Shown here in pieces: positions 1-11,424 of a DNA stretch of 64,000 nucleotides. A program made the translations under genes and the position numbers. Below the pieces are notes generated by a model. It worked only from the letters and a program-made list of their open reading frames with translations, was not told the origin of the DNA and ran no database searches. Each line of letters opens with the position of its first letter. Position 1 is the stretch's first letter. The DNA comes from Notolepis coatsorum (lineage: Eukaryota; Chordata; Actinopteri; Aulopiformes; Paralepididae), in the NCBI GenBank assembly GCA_963971535.1, contig OZ020593.1, positions 37,059,384 to 37,123,383 of the forward strand, in the 5' to 3' direction.

Positions 1-1670
1 ACACCTTGCTTGCGCGGTTGGCAAAACCAGGGTTGTAATACACAGCGGGAGGGACCAGGCCACCTGTCTACGATTCTTAGCAAACCGGCGCCAGTTGGCG
101 GCGGGGGGCGCTTTGGGATTTTTACCACGTATGGCTACAGTAGTGTCATATGTCGGTGTGGATGGAGAGAACGCTGAGGGCGGGGCTTGTGTTACAGTTT
201 GCACACCCCCACCCTCCGTTTTTGGGTTTGGTACAGACTCTATTGTCAGAGTCCGCGGCAGTGACAGCCCTGGCCGATGAGATTCGTTCTCTGTGGCGAA
301 GCAGGCCATCGTCGTGGTCCCATGGGAGGATGCGATGAGTGGCGTTTACTCCCAATATTCTCTGGTGCCCGAGATTCCGGGAGGGGGGGGGGTGTCAGAC
401 CCATTCTGGACCTGTCCCATGGAAGGTTCAGAATGTTGACAGTCAACCACCTGTTAAGCGCTGTCAGAGTGGGAGACTGGTTCACCTCCATAGACCTGAA
501 GGATGCGTATTTCACATCCGGATCTTCCTTCCTAGGAAATACCTACGCTTCCTGTTTCAGGGCTTAGCGTACGGGTACCGGAGGCTGCCGTTCGGCTACT
601 CTCTGGCTCCTCGCATCTTCACCAAGTGCGTGGAGACCGCGCTGGGGCCTCTGCGACGTCAGGGGATACGGATTTTATTCGACCCTAGACGACGTTCTGG
701 TCCTCAGCCGGTCAGAGGAGATCGCCAGGTCTCATACCAGGCAGGTGGTGGAATTCCTCACCAGCCTGGGTTTTGCTCTAAACTGGAAGAAGAGTACTCC
801 TCTTCCCAGTCAACAGGTGGAGTACTTGGGCTTAATTCTAAGCTCAAGGTCTATGTGGGCATCCCTCTCAGAGCGGCAGCGAGAGGATATTCTTGGCGCG
901 CTCGGGAGGTTCCGTCCTGGCGGGACGGTTACGGCGCTGTCTGTGATGTGCCTGCTTGGTATTACTGCATCTGCTCGAGCTGTGGTCCCTCTTGGCCTCC
1001 TCTTCATGAGGAGGATACAGAGGTGGTTTTTCAGTATGAAAATAGACCCTGTGAGAGGCAAGTGGAAGCAGCTGAAGGTTCCCATGTCAGTACTGGGGGA
1101 CCTCGCTCTCTGGGGAGGGGCCTGGGGCCCTCACCAGCGGGGTCCCCATGGGCAGCAAGCTGTCACACGTCACGGTCTTCACCGATGCCTCCCTCACGGG
1201 ATGGGGGGGATGTGTCGGACCAACGCAGTAGGGGGCAGCTAGCAAGGACCATGCTGCCCGGTCTGCACTACATCTCAATGTGTTGGAATTGAAGGCAGTG
1301 CTTCTAGTCCTTGGACGGCTCGGCCATCATATGATGGGCGATCATGTTATGATCAGGACGGACAGCACGACGTCGGCGTCGTATATCAACAGTACGCTCC
1401 CCCTGTCTCCACCGGGCGGCGGACAATTCGGTCCGTGGCCGCCCGGGATTCTGTACGCATTCCCCCCCATACACCTGATAGCTCAGCTGTTGGAGTGGAT
1501 ACGTCAGGAGCGCAGGACTTTGATCCTGGTTGTGCCGGACCGGGGCACAGCTGTGTGGTTCCCGGCCCCGATTCAGCTCTTGGTGGCCCCGCCGTGGCCT
1601 GTTCCGTGGTCCCCGCAGGGCCTCTCTCACGTGGCCACGCGTCCGCTCTGCCCCTTTTGATCTCATAATG
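1..1670 (+). mobile_element. DIRS-type retrotransposon remnant (RT and RNase H)
   Basis: A decayed reverse transcriptase/RNase H region is spread over all three forward frames. Visible motifs are PILDLSHGRF (about 400), DWFTSIDLKDAYF (about 474-515), GLAYGYRRLPFGYSLAPR (about 560-615) and, after frame changes, VEYLGLILSSRSMW (about 820). RNase H-like residues follow near 1180-1400, including ELKAVLLVL and IRTDSTTSASYIN. This order and wording are typical of the DIRS group of tyrosine-recombinase retrotransposons. The element enters the window already truncated, contains several frameshifts, and no tyrosine recombinase domain is seen before the inverted repeats at 1696. It is a dead copy. Confidence 0.8.
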
Positions 1671-1695
1671 GCCAGTATGAATTGGCCAGTATGAA

Positions 1696-2002
1696 TATAT
1701 AACGAAGGTTATCCTATAACCCAAGTTATATGAATACTGGCTGAGCGTCTCGCTCTTCAGCGCCCTGAGGTCCCTTGGATGTTTTTCACGTATGGAATTC
1801 AAACTTGGGAGGGCGTGGACGTGACCACTCCCTGTGTCTTGTAGGCACGCACGGGAGTTGGCGTGGTCACGTGCAAGTGACATGCATGTGTAATTTTTTC
1901 ACGCACACAGTAGGTGCGAGGAGATGACATCTCATAATGGCAGAGCGAGACGCTCAGCCAGTATTCATATAACTAGGGTTATAGGATAACCTTCGTTATA
2001 TA
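1696..2002. repeat. 61-bp inverted repeat pair, DIRS-type terminus
   Basis: Positions 1696-1756 and 1942-2002 are reverse complements over 61 bases with one mismatch. Each arm contains ATACTGGCTGAGCGTCTCGC on one strand. Inverted rather than direct terminal repeats are a hallmark of DIRS elements, and the location directly after the DIRS RT/RNase H remnant fits. The 185-bp spacer holds no gene. The two arms would form a strong hairpin in single-stranded DNA or RNA. Confidence 0.8.
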
Positions 2003-2355
2003 CACCACGCAGCTCAGAGGGACGCAGCTCAGAGGGTTAGCTTGGTTATGGACACCATCCAGCTCAGAGGGTGAACTTGGTTATATACACCACGCAACTC
2101 AGAGGGACGCGGCTCAGAGGGTGAGCTTGGTTATATACACCATCCAGCTCAGAGGGACACGGCTCAGAGGGTGAGCTTGGTTATATACACCACACAGCTC
2201 AGAGGGACGCGGCTCAGAGGGTGAGCCTGGTTATATATACCATCCAGCTCAGAGGGACATGGCTCAGAGGGTGAGCTTGGTTATATACACCACACAGCTC
2301 ATAGGGACGCGGCTCAGAGGGTGAGCTTGGTTATATACACCATGCAGCTCAGAGG
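2003..2355. repeat. 50-bp minisatellite
   Basis: About seven imperfect copies of a 50-bp unit built on TATACACCACGCAGCTCAGA and GGCTCAGAGGGTGAGCTTGG abut the right arm of the DIRS inverted repeat. The first unit starts within the TATATA end of that repeat, which suggests that the array grew from sequence at the element's edge. Confidence 0.85.
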
Positions 2356-2429
2356 GTGTACTTTATGAGCCACGGTATCCACTGGTGGCTGCCATGGGGT
2401 TGGATAGTTATGTTTATGTTCTCCAGCTC

Positions 2430-3110
2430 CTACCCAGTCTTGAAACTTCTGATAAGTGATGTGGTAATTAATCAAGTCCAGGAGACTAAACTCCTAGGAG
2501 TAACATTAGACAGTAAATTGTCATGGTCACACCATATAAACAATATAGTAGTGAAAATGGAAAGAGGGATTTCTGTTGTTAAAAGATGTGCTAATTTGTT
2601 ACCACTAAATTCTATCAAACAGGTCATTCAAGCTCTGGTTTTGTCAAATCTTGACTATTGTCCTGCAGTATGGTCAAATGTAACGACGAATAAACAGAAC
2701 AAATTGCAAATGGTACAAAACAAAGCAGCACGTATAGTGCTTCGCTGTGAGTACAGAACTAATGTTGCAACGATGCACAGTTGTTTAACTTGGCTACTTT
2801 TCAAACATAAGTTACTGTGCTCGCTCCTTGTATTCACTAGGAATATTCTTGTTAGAAAGATCCCCTCAATTTTATATAACAATTTATCTATAAGTCTTGA
2901 CAGAAACAACCATTCCACTAGACATGTTTCTGCACGAGGTTTTACACTTCCAAAAGTGAGGTAGAATGCAATGAAGTGAACTGTCATGTTCCGTGGTATG
3001 CAGAAATGAAACTCTCTCCCCAGACATGTTAAGCATGAGAATAGTAAATGTCGGTTCAGAATCTTGGTAAAACAACATTTTCAACCACAGAAATGGACAT
3101 TTCCTAATAG
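2430..3110 (+). pseudogene. LINE reverse-transcriptase C-terminal fragment
   Basis: The translated stretch contains KLLGVTLDSKLSWSHHI, then LSNLDYCPAVW and QNKAARIVL. This is the region after the RT catalytic core of CR1/L2/Jockey-like non-LTR retrotransposons. The open frame stops near 2964, and similarity continues in another frame to about 3110 (NSLPRHVK-like). The catalytic FADD part and the endonuclease are absent, so it is a truncated, frameshifted copy. The clade is uncertain. Confidence 0.75.
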
Positions 3111-3745
3111 ATAGTGTGTATTGTTAGATTTCGATCAATCAGCCAGTATCACCACTTCATCTGTTGGTGTTGTGTTATCACCTCTTCATCCGTTGACTCT
3201 GCGTTGTGTTTTATCTCTCCGACGTCTCCTCATACTGGCTGTACAATCTTTGTCATTCCCCTTTAAGGCAATCCGTAATCATAATAATTCACCACCTTCC
3301 TAAGAATTCGACACTTGACAGCGTGATACCTTTCTTGGAAAACGTTGTTTATTACATAAACAAGAGCCTCGTAATCAGATGGAAACCAATTCTGTATTGT
3401 CCTTGAAAAGTCTTTGGAAGAAAACTAAATTCATTATTCTAATGATCTCTTCTGCTGTTCAGTCCAATGGTGGCTAAGGCCTTGTCGTTAGCCAAAACCC
3501 TTCTCCTGTTAGCCGAAGCTAATGATGATGTGTCATCTCCCCTCCCCCACCGGCGAGGGTGAGAGAGAGATGGACGTCTCTGATCCACGTCCGCTCGCGT
3601 CAGCTTCGTGTCTAGATCTTCTCTTAGTCTGCCCTTACCCGGAAGAAACCTTAGTTATATGATCTTCGTCATAGCAAGTCACACCACTGTACATTGGAAT
3701 ATTGACACAGCCATACATGGTCATTTACTGTACATTGGAGGGGGT
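3111..3745. other. Intergenic stretch, nothing recognised
   Basis: No convincing coding segment, terminal repeat or RNA gene was seen. Short open frames here have no recognisable composition or motif. Confidence 0.5.
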
Positions 3746-3749
3746 TGGG

Positions 3750-5830
3750 TTAGGACATTTGCAGGGGCCAGTTTCGAATTGCAGTCTCCCGTAGGTGTTC
3801 TTTGAGAGTGTTTTTGAAAGTGGGTAGTGATTCACATTCCTTTACAGCTTTGGGTAGGGTGTTCCACATTGATGTGGCATAATTGCGAAACGTGTTTAGT
3901 CCCTTGTTTGAGCCGAATCTGGGTTTAACATGATTTGTGGAGCTCCCTCTGGTGTTGTGATCGTGGTATTCACTGACCTTTGGGAAGTATTTTGACATGT
4001 ACATGGGTACCTTGGTCGTGTAGTGTATCTTGTAGACCAGGCCCATTGCAAGTTGCTGTACTCTGTCATCTACTCTAAGCCATCCTAGGTTGTCAAAGAT
4101 GGCAGGGGTGAGGTGGGTTCTAGGAGTCAGGTCAATCAGTAGTCTGACCAGTTTGTTTTGAGATGTTTGTAATTTAGCTTTTAGTGCCTTTGAGGTGCTT
4201 TGGTATCATAAGGTGCACGCATAGTCGTAGTACCCTTGAATGAGTGCTCCTGCCAGAGTCTTCAGGGTTCTGTTCGATGATGTTGAGCTTTGCGGTGGTG
4301 AGGCCTTCAACATTGAGCTGCAGTAGTGCTACACCTCGACAGTTGGCGGCATTTAAATGTCCCGCCTGGCCTGCAGAGGCTTGGCTTGTGGTCTGCAAAC
4401 GTGGTAAAGACATTAGTTTCGCTTGGAGGGTATGCAACCTTGCAACTACCCTTTAGCTACTTGCAGGGAGGGCCACGTGGAGGCTGTCTTTGTCCATCCC
4501 CAAAGACCTGGCCATCCTACTCAGCAAGCCAACTTGGGAAGCAGCCGAAGAGGGCCTCACTGAAGATATGAACATCCTGTCTTCATACCTGAGGAACTGG
4601 CGTCTCAAGCTCAGCATGGGAAAGACAATGTCTACAATGTTCCACCTCAACAACAGGGAAGCGACCCGTGAGATGAGCATCATGGTGGATAACGTCCGGC
4701 TACAGTACCAACCTACCCCCACATACCTCGGTGTGAAGCTTGACAGAACACTGTCATTCAAACAACACCTGGAAGGTGCCAGGGGAAAAACAACTGCCCG
4801 TGCCGCGCTGATACGATGACTAGCCGGCACCACATGGGGAGCCTCAACAAAGACACTGCGCATCTCCTCACTGGCCCTGGTATTCTCTGCCACAGAGTAC
4901 TGCGCCCCGGTCTGGTGCCGTAGCACCCACGTGAAGAAGCTGGATGTTGTTCTCAACAGCGTCCTGCGGACAGTCTCTGGTTGCCTACAAGCCACACCGG
5001 TAAACCAAAAGCCCGTACTCGCTGGTATTGCCCCGGCTACCATCAGACGGGAAGCAGCCACACTGGCCCTTTCCCGCAAGGCACAGATCAGTGCATCCCA
5101 CCTCCTTCACAATACCGCCACAGAGACACCACGACGTGTGCGCCTAAAGTCACGGCGCCCCTTTTCCATGCAAGCCTACAGGCTACTCCACACAACACCA
5201 TCTGACACTTCCAAGGCCTCCTGGGTCAGGACGAGATGGAGGGACCAGTGGAGGTCAGCAGAACCATCCAGGCTGCACCTCTTCATCAATGACCCTTTGG
5301 ACGTCCCTGGTCAGGACTTGCCCCGGAAGCAGTGGACAACTCTCAACCGCCTAAGGACCGTCGGATGCTACGGCGCCTCAATGAAGAGGTGGGGCCTCAA
5401 GGACAGTGCCTCATGCGAGTGTGGAGCCCCTGCACAGACTGTGGAACATATCATCACCAGTTGCCCCAAACACCGGCCACCGTATGGAGAACGCGGTCTG
5501 ATGGAACTGGACAATGAAACGTTGGCCTGGCTTGCCTCAACGGAGCTGCAGGTCTAAAGACACACGCCAGAAGAAGAAGAAGAAGTCTTCAGGGTATTCT
5601 TGTTTACCAGAGAGGAGATCCGGTACAAGAATCGAGTTCGTTGGTTGACTTTTTTTATTACATTGGATGCCATTTTGTCACAGGAAAGATTAGCCTCTTG
5701 GATGTAACCCAGGTAGGTAATTTCATCCTTCCTTGTGACAATATTAGTAAGGAGCAAATATTTAATTTCAGTGTGCTCAAACCTCTGTTTCTCTAAACAT
5801 TGGCACTCAACATTATGTGCTATAAGTATA
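3750..5830 (-). mobile_element. LINE RT 3' fragment, split by a second LINE
   Basis: On the minus strand the fragment runs from about 5830 to 5596, then continues from 4268 to 3750. Together these encode the post-catalytic part of a LINE RT (TYLGYIQEANLSCDKMA, then MGLVYKIHYTTKVPMYMSKY and SMWNTLPKAVKECES). Reading across the gap, the ORF is continuous through the motif NTLKTLAGAL once one copy of the 12-bp duplication is removed. The same family occurs on the plus strand at 38165-38479. The catalytic core and the 5' end are missing. Confidence 0.75.
4257..5595 (+). mobile_element. 5'-inverted (twin-primed) LINE insertion with 12-bp TSD
   Basis: AGTCTTCAGGGT occurs at 4257-4268 and again at 5584-5595 and brackets the insert. 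From about 4505 to 5555 the plus strand encodes RT C-terminal sequence (DLAILLSKPTWEAAEEGL, YLGVKLDRTLSFKQHL, then CECGAPAQTVEHIITSCP). It has one stop near 4817 and ends in an (AGA)n tail at 5563-5583. From 4269 to about 4440 the minus strand encodes the beginning of a LINE endonuclease domain (LLQLNVEGLTTAKLNIIEQ). The 5' part of the same kind of element is therefore inverted and the middle is missing. This is the classical outcome of twin priming. The inversion junction lies within 4440-4505. Confidence 0.8.
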
Positions 5831-5834
5831 AAGT

Positions 5835-6170
5835 ATAATAAATCGCAAATTACTTTGGGTATGCAATCGACAGGCGTTTTACTAAATAGCTACAAGGTCA
5901 CTGCGTTTAGAACACCTCTGCGAGGCGCCTCGGTATTCTAAACTCCGTGTCGGTCAATTATTTTGCGACAATGACCGAGTATAGCTATACATTATCCCGC
6001 TTATTACATGGCTAACTTACTAACAATATACCTAATTCATTTTACACCATCGACAAGACGAGATCAAATGCAGACGCAGTTGTTCTGTTCTGTGGCTCCG
6101 TGCTGTCATCGCCGGCAGCTTGCACTGATGAGTGCAGCTGTGCATATGCTGAGCAGCTTTCATGACTGCG
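5835..6170. other. Short unassigned stretch
   Basis: Nothing recognisable as gene, terminal repeat or tandem repeat. Confidence 0.5.
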
Positions 6171-6174
6171 ATCT

Positions 6175-6308
6175 AAATGCTTGATTGCTCTGGCTGCGAA
6201 CAGCGGTCATTATTGCTTGGTTGCCCCTGACAGCGGTCAGTTATCGAAAAATAACTGACCGCTGCTATGGGCAACCAAGCGCTACTGACCAATCACAATC
6301 AAGCATTT
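6175..6308. repeat. Imperfect palindrome, MITE-like
   Basis: The arms (6175-6240 and 6248-6308) pair as AAATGCTTGATTG with CAATCAAGCATTT and as GACAGCGGTCAGTTAT with ATAACTGACCGCTG, around a short CGAAAA loop. It is a fold-back structure without coding potential, probably a small MITE. No target duplication was identified. Confidence 0.7.
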
Positions 6309-6330
6309 TCGCGAATGTTAAAACGCCATG

Positions 6331-6420
6331 TAATAAGATAAGATATTCCTTTATTGATCCCCTTGGGGTAATTCAGGCATCATAGCAGCATGGGGGGGGT
6401 ACACAGGTAGTGAAAACAAC
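6331..6420 (-). repeat. Retroposon 3' tail relic
   Basis: The motif TTCCTTTATTGATCCCCTTG followed by a purine-rich run resembles, on the minus strand, the A-rich 3' tails of teleost LINEs. Only the tail is seen, so the family is unproven. Confidence 0.35.
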
Positions 6421-6592
6421 ACAAGCTGTGTAAACAAATAAGTCAATAGAATTGACTATCTAACCAACTGCAATATACAGTATTCACAGTATCACAGTAT
6501 TCATATAAGGTGCAGTATGCATAAGGTGGTGTTATTGTCCTTTTTGGGACACCAGAGTGGATAGATTATTTAACGTTACGAAAAAAGTAAGC

Positions 6593-6662
6593 ACGAGATT
6601 TGAACCGGGGACCATATGGTCCACAGGCAGGGCACTAACCATTTGAACTATACAAGCTGTCA
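6593..6662 (-). repeat. tRNA-like relic (SINE head)
   Basis: On the minus strand, GACAGCTTGTATAGTTCAAA continues into an A-box-like TGGTTAGTGC. About 30 bases downstream is a B-box-like GGTTCAAATCT. The spacing fits a tRNA D-arm and T-arm, but the acceptor ends do not pair. It is therefore better read as a tRNA-derived SINE head or tRNA pseudogene than a functional tRNA. No anticodon assignment is safe. Confidence 0.45.
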
Positions 6663-7130
6663 TGAATTGTTACTGACTAATCCATTAATTACACTTTTCA
6701 AGTCCCAATTGTGGTCGTCGTCCATTATTTGGCATTAATAAATCAGATATCATGCCTGTGTGCTTTTGTGTGTGCGCTCCCACTCTGTGCTTTTGTGTGT
6801 GCGCTCCCACTCTGGTTGGATGGTGTATTGTGTTGAATGAATCGGTTGAGTGCAATACCGACTCTCTACTTATGTAGATAACTGGTGTAGATAAGGGGGG
6901 CGTAATAGCGTAGGAGCGTGGCCAATCAGAGCGCAAAACTGGAACGCGGAAGGACAAGTTGCTTGTGGAAAGTATAGACGCGGACTGTATAGGACTGTGA
7001 AGCTATGTACCCCCCCCCCCCATGTCTTCGGTACTGAGAAACTTTTTGTGGGTGCGTGGCTGTTTCTTCCTATCACGTGGTGTCAGGCCATTCGTCTTGT
7101 AGTGTTTGATAATAGCTTTGAGAAGTCCAC

Positions 7131-7951
7131 GTAGGGCTGGGAAATTAATCGAAATCAAATCGCGATCTCGATTCATAGACCTATGCAATCTCATTTCTAA
7201 GTTATGACGATAATAATTAGATTCTTTATAACACCAGAAATACAGGGCAACTATACACCAACACAGAAACCATGCTGGAGAAAATGTGGACAGGAAATAG
7301 CAAACCACACACATATTCTGGGGATGTCAGATAATAAAGATCTATTGGGAAAAGATAGGAGAGATAATAAATGAAATAGTAGGATATGAAATACCCCAGA
7401 CAGGCCAAGTATTGTATTTAGGGAACTTAACACAGGAAGGAATTTAGGGGGAAGACAAATACTTGATTAAGATATTATTAGTAGCAGCCAAGAAAGCATT
7501 GACGAAAATGTGGTATAGATTAGAAGCACCGACGAAAGAACAATGGACAGAAATAGTAGGGGGGATACAGGAAATGGAGAGAATCACACAGGCTGAGGCT
7601 ACAAGACGAGAAGTTTGAGTCAAAATGGGAGAAGTGGGAAGAGTATAGGAAAAAAATAGACGACATCACAGGAGAGTGAAAAGGAGACAAGAAGAGAAAT
7701 AGAAATCAAAATGAAAATGAACTGTACCAAAGAACCCATGTCACTTTATTCTTTTATATCTTCTTTTTTTCTTTTTCTTCTTTAGTTAATTCATTTTAGG
7801 TCAACTCTTCATGTGATTTTGATATTATTTTCTACTATAAGCTATATCTTTTAGTTCTTATCTGTCGAATTGTATTGTACTGTCTCTTATAATTCTTAGA
7901 GAGAAAAATCGTGATTCACATTTTAGCAAGAATCGCCCAGCCCAGCTGATC
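7131..7951. mobile_element. hAT-like element ends around an L1 fragment
   Basis: The left end begins TAGGGCTGGGAAATTAATCG. The right end, read in reverse complement, begins TGGGCTGGGCGATTCTTGCT. These share GGGCTGGG and an ATT-rich continuation, as in non-autonomous hAT elements of fish. The interior is not transposase but LINE sequence (see 7205-7900). A clean target duplication was not found. Confidence 0.5.
7205..7900 (+). pseudogene. L1-type LINE 3' end
   Basis: Forward translation with one stop reads THIFWGCQIIKIYWEKI, then GQVLYLGNLTQEGI and DKYLIKILLVAAKKALTKMW. This matches the C-terminal tail of fish L1 ORF2 proteins, where an H/C-rich segment is followed by AAKKAI-like sequence. 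A T-rich 3' untranslated region follows to about 7900. It is a 5'-truncated relic lying within hAT-like ends. Confidence 0.7.
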
Positions 7952-7954
7952 CTA

Positions 7955-9587
7955 AACAACCAAAAATAACAAAATCACACATGCCATTTTAAATATGAAT
8001 ATATAATACTGTCTAAATCACAGGAAGGTAAATACACAATACACAGTCCTCATTATCCCTCCTAGTTACACATACACACAGTCCCTCCTAGAGCTAATGA
8101 TAATTGTATATGTCTTTGGGTTAGACTGGCTGTGTTCTATGTTTGGTACATATGTGATTCTGTGAGGCATCGGTGCCAGTATCATACTGCCACCACCAGC
8201 AACGAGCAGCAAAGTGCAGAGGTCACCTGGTCTTTCTATACACGCATGGCACCATTCACACCCACAGGCCAGAACACATGCATAATTACAGTAGGCCTAC
8301 ACCAATAACCATGCACTGTTCAACTACATGCATGCAACTACAGTATTCACATGCCCCCCCCCCCCCCCCCCCCCCCACAGATAACTGGTTCATGAATGCT
8401 GCCTTAACTACACACGCACACACACATATCTCTGTGTGTGACAATAATAGAGTGTGACAGGTGGAAATATAGGACAAATGTAAATTCATACCTCCGGCAG
8501 CCGCAGCCCAGAGGCAATAATGTTAGAGTCAAATGTATTCCCAACTCCCCATCTTCAAACACTTCAGAATATTTCAGAAAAAAGGTAATTTAGTTGCATG
8601 TAGCACAGAGAAAATGAGGTGAGTCTCAAACACACATACACACACACATATCAAAATAAAAACATGTGGGGGGAAAAAACAATGGATTTCCAATTCAGTG
8701 AGAACGACTCACTCTTTCATCTCACTTCTCTCTCTTTCTCGTATTCCTTGCACAGTCTCTCTGTCTTTCTTTCTCTCCATCTCCCCTTCTTTCTCTTGCT
8801 TTCCACCTGCCTCTGTCTCATATGTACATAGCGTACACATACATACTGTATATATATATACAGTATATATAATGTACACACAATGTCACTGGATACTTGG
8901 GGCATTAGTGCCGTATCGCTTGACTTACCCCTTGTCCTGTCTCTGTAAGATATTTATTGCATCGCATGGTTTGTGGATGTATTTTTAATAATATTATAAC
9001 TCGCTGTGAGAAAAGTTTCTCCATGAAGGATGATAAAGTTTTATACTATGCTATTTTTCTCTTCTTCTCTATTGAGTGAAGGTTTATTTATTGGCCTTTG
9101 GTTTATTGGTCCCTCCATCTCGCTCAGCCAATGACCTTTAGAATATAATTATGTCACCGCCCCCTCTGATTCCAGGCTGTTACTGACTGCAGTGATGGAG
9201 ACAGTTTGCAACGAGAGTTCACTCACTCCTTTGGTAGAAATGGCTCCTTAGACATGCGGCACTATTTTATTCTTAGAAAAGTACTCAGCGTGAATGTCAG
9301 CCGGATTGCTTTTGTTGTTGCTCGACGGCGAGCGATGAGTCACTAAGAGGATGGGGAGACTCGATCTCTCTCCATTCAGTCTCTCTTTTCTAACTCCCTC
9401 TCTCTTTCTTTACAGCATCTCTGTCTTCTATCTCTCTCTCTCTATTAGTGGACATTATTTAAGTTGTTTCGCAGGGTGAAGCCCTTGAGATGTAGCGTCT
9501 CCTTTTCAAGGGGGTCATGCTGCATGAAACACAATACAAAGAGCTGTTATTCTTTCTCTTTCTCTCTCGCTCTCTTTCTCTCTTGCA
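7955..9587. other. Non-coding stretch with poly-C, CA/TC-rich patches
   Basis: There is a 23-base C run at 8354-8376, a TATATA palindrome near 8846-8870 and TC-rich segments near 8725-8820 and 9355-9445. No exon, terminal repeat pair or RNA gene could be supported. Confidence 0.6.
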
Positions 9588-9806
9588 GTCTGCTGGGCTG
9601 GTGTTGGTGTTGGTGAGGAGGTGGTGTTTGTGAGGAGGTGGTGTTGGTGTTGGTGAGGAGGTGGTGTTGGTGTTGGTGAGGAGGTGGTGTTGGTGAGGAG
9701 GTGGAGGAGCAGTCTGCTGGGCTGGTGTTGGTGTTGGTGAGGAGGTGGTGTTGGTGTTGGTGAGGAGGTGGTGTTGGTGAGGAGGTGGAGGAGCAGTCTG
9801 CAGGGC
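9588..9806. repeat. GT-rich minisatellite with higher-order duplication
   Basis: A core of GGTGTTGGTGAGGAGGTG is iterated. It is organised in two larger blocks that each start with GCAGTCTGCTGGGCTGGTG (about 9588 and 9709). Short open frames on the minus strand here are repeats of HQHHLLTNTN and are not genes. Confidence 0.85.
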
Positions 9807-10019
9807 TCCAGCCAGTGCTTCACACATGTCTCTGGTTTAAAAAATGATATGTAAGTTTCGTCACCCGGAGTGTTACCGACAAGTGACATGTTGGCCTCTG
9901 GCCCATGGACTGGTTGGGCCTGGGCGCAGGGTGGGAAGTTGGGCTCCAATGCATGGGCCATGTGCACCATACAAACTATAGGCAGTAAGTGTGAGTGTGG
10001 GAGTGAGGGAAAGAAATGG

Positions 10020-10494
<475 letters not shown>

Positions 10495-10671
10495 ATGCGT
10501 AAGGGAAAGCCCCTGGCTGGCGGATATTGTTGTTCCTGGTCCAAACATCTAGGAGCCCTAGCAACCCCCACAGCCTGTCTGAAGAAAACCAGAGCCAGAC
10601 GTCCACAGCAAGGTGACTTACTGTACCGTTACCTCATAAGACTGGAAACTGTGTGTGTGTGTGGTGGTGTA

Positions 10672-10777
10672 TGGTTATAAGCTAGTATGTGTTTTCGTGT
10701 GTACCTCTGTGTGTGTGTATGGTTATAAGCTAGTATGTGTTTTCGTGTGTACCTCTGTGTGTGTGTATGGTTATAAG
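10672..10777. repeat. 48-bp tandem duplication
   Basis: A unit with GGTTATAAGCTAGTATGTG and CGTGTGTACCTCTGTGTG is present slightly more than twice. The last partial copy ends in GTTATAAG, exactly where the hAT-like end at 10778 begins. Confidence 0.8.
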
Positions 10778-11424
10778 CAGGGCTTGACATTAACACCCGC
10801 CAAATGCGGGTAGAATCCGGCAGTGGCGTGTAACTCTGTGACTCTTACCAGCCACTTTGGCAGGTGACCTTTTTTCATTTCCCCATCAATCCGCCCCTCA
10901 ATTAATATCGCCGCGGGGGATAATCCCATGGTACAATGCATTGGGAAATTGTGTCTCACGAGGACATCTACCCCTGTGAATATTATCGTGCTGATCGGAA
11001 TACGGGCACACACGTGGGAGCACGTGCAAAATCAGCGAGATTTTTCCACATCGCGCCCCGACCTTTTCGCTGATGGAAGTGCATTGGGAAATCGTGCCCC
11101 CCACGAGTTCTACCCCTGGGAGAAATGTTGCATGGATCCGCAAATGGTTTCTACGTCACGCAAAACTTTTTCCGCAACGTTTTCGCTGATGGAAGGGCAT
11201 TGGGAAGTTGTAGAACCGACGACTTCTACCCCCGTGAATATTTTTGCAAGGATCGCAATACGGGCGCGTGTGTGGGAGCTCGCACAAAATCACAGTTGCC
11301 CCCCTTTGGCTACCTTATCACATTCCCTGCCACGCTTCTATCCATCAATGTATGATCACTGCCACCAGTCTAAGCCTATGGAGATGTTTACCTTCTTTGC
11401 AGGGCTATAACTTTTTAAATTGTG
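10778..11424. mobile_element. hAT-like left end (possibly of a 15-kb nest)
   Basis: The sequence begins CAGGGCTTGACATTAACACC, a typical hAT terminal inverted repeat, followed by CGCCAAATGCGGGTAGAAT. The same end in inverted orientation lies at 25647-25700, with similarity extending about 60 bases inward. The 8 bases before the left end are GTTATAAG and those after the right end are GTTGTGAG (6 of 8 equal). The interior holds a diverged tandem repeat and is cut at 11425 by the BEL/Pao LTR. No transposase was seen. Confidence 0.6.
10938..11290. repeat. Diverged tandem repeat inside hAT-like end
   Basis: Three units of about 115-145 bases each start with CATTGGGAA, then carry a CTACCCC(T/C)G(T/G)GA element, a GATCGG/GATCGCAATACGGGC element and TTTTCGCTGATGGAAG before the next CATTGGGAA. 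Divergence between units is high, so the array is old or functionally constrained. Confidence 0.7.

Noticed and set aside
4453..5079. Minus-strand 208-codon frame opposite the twin-primed LINE
   Set aside because: It is antisense to the RT coding sequence and has no features of its own.
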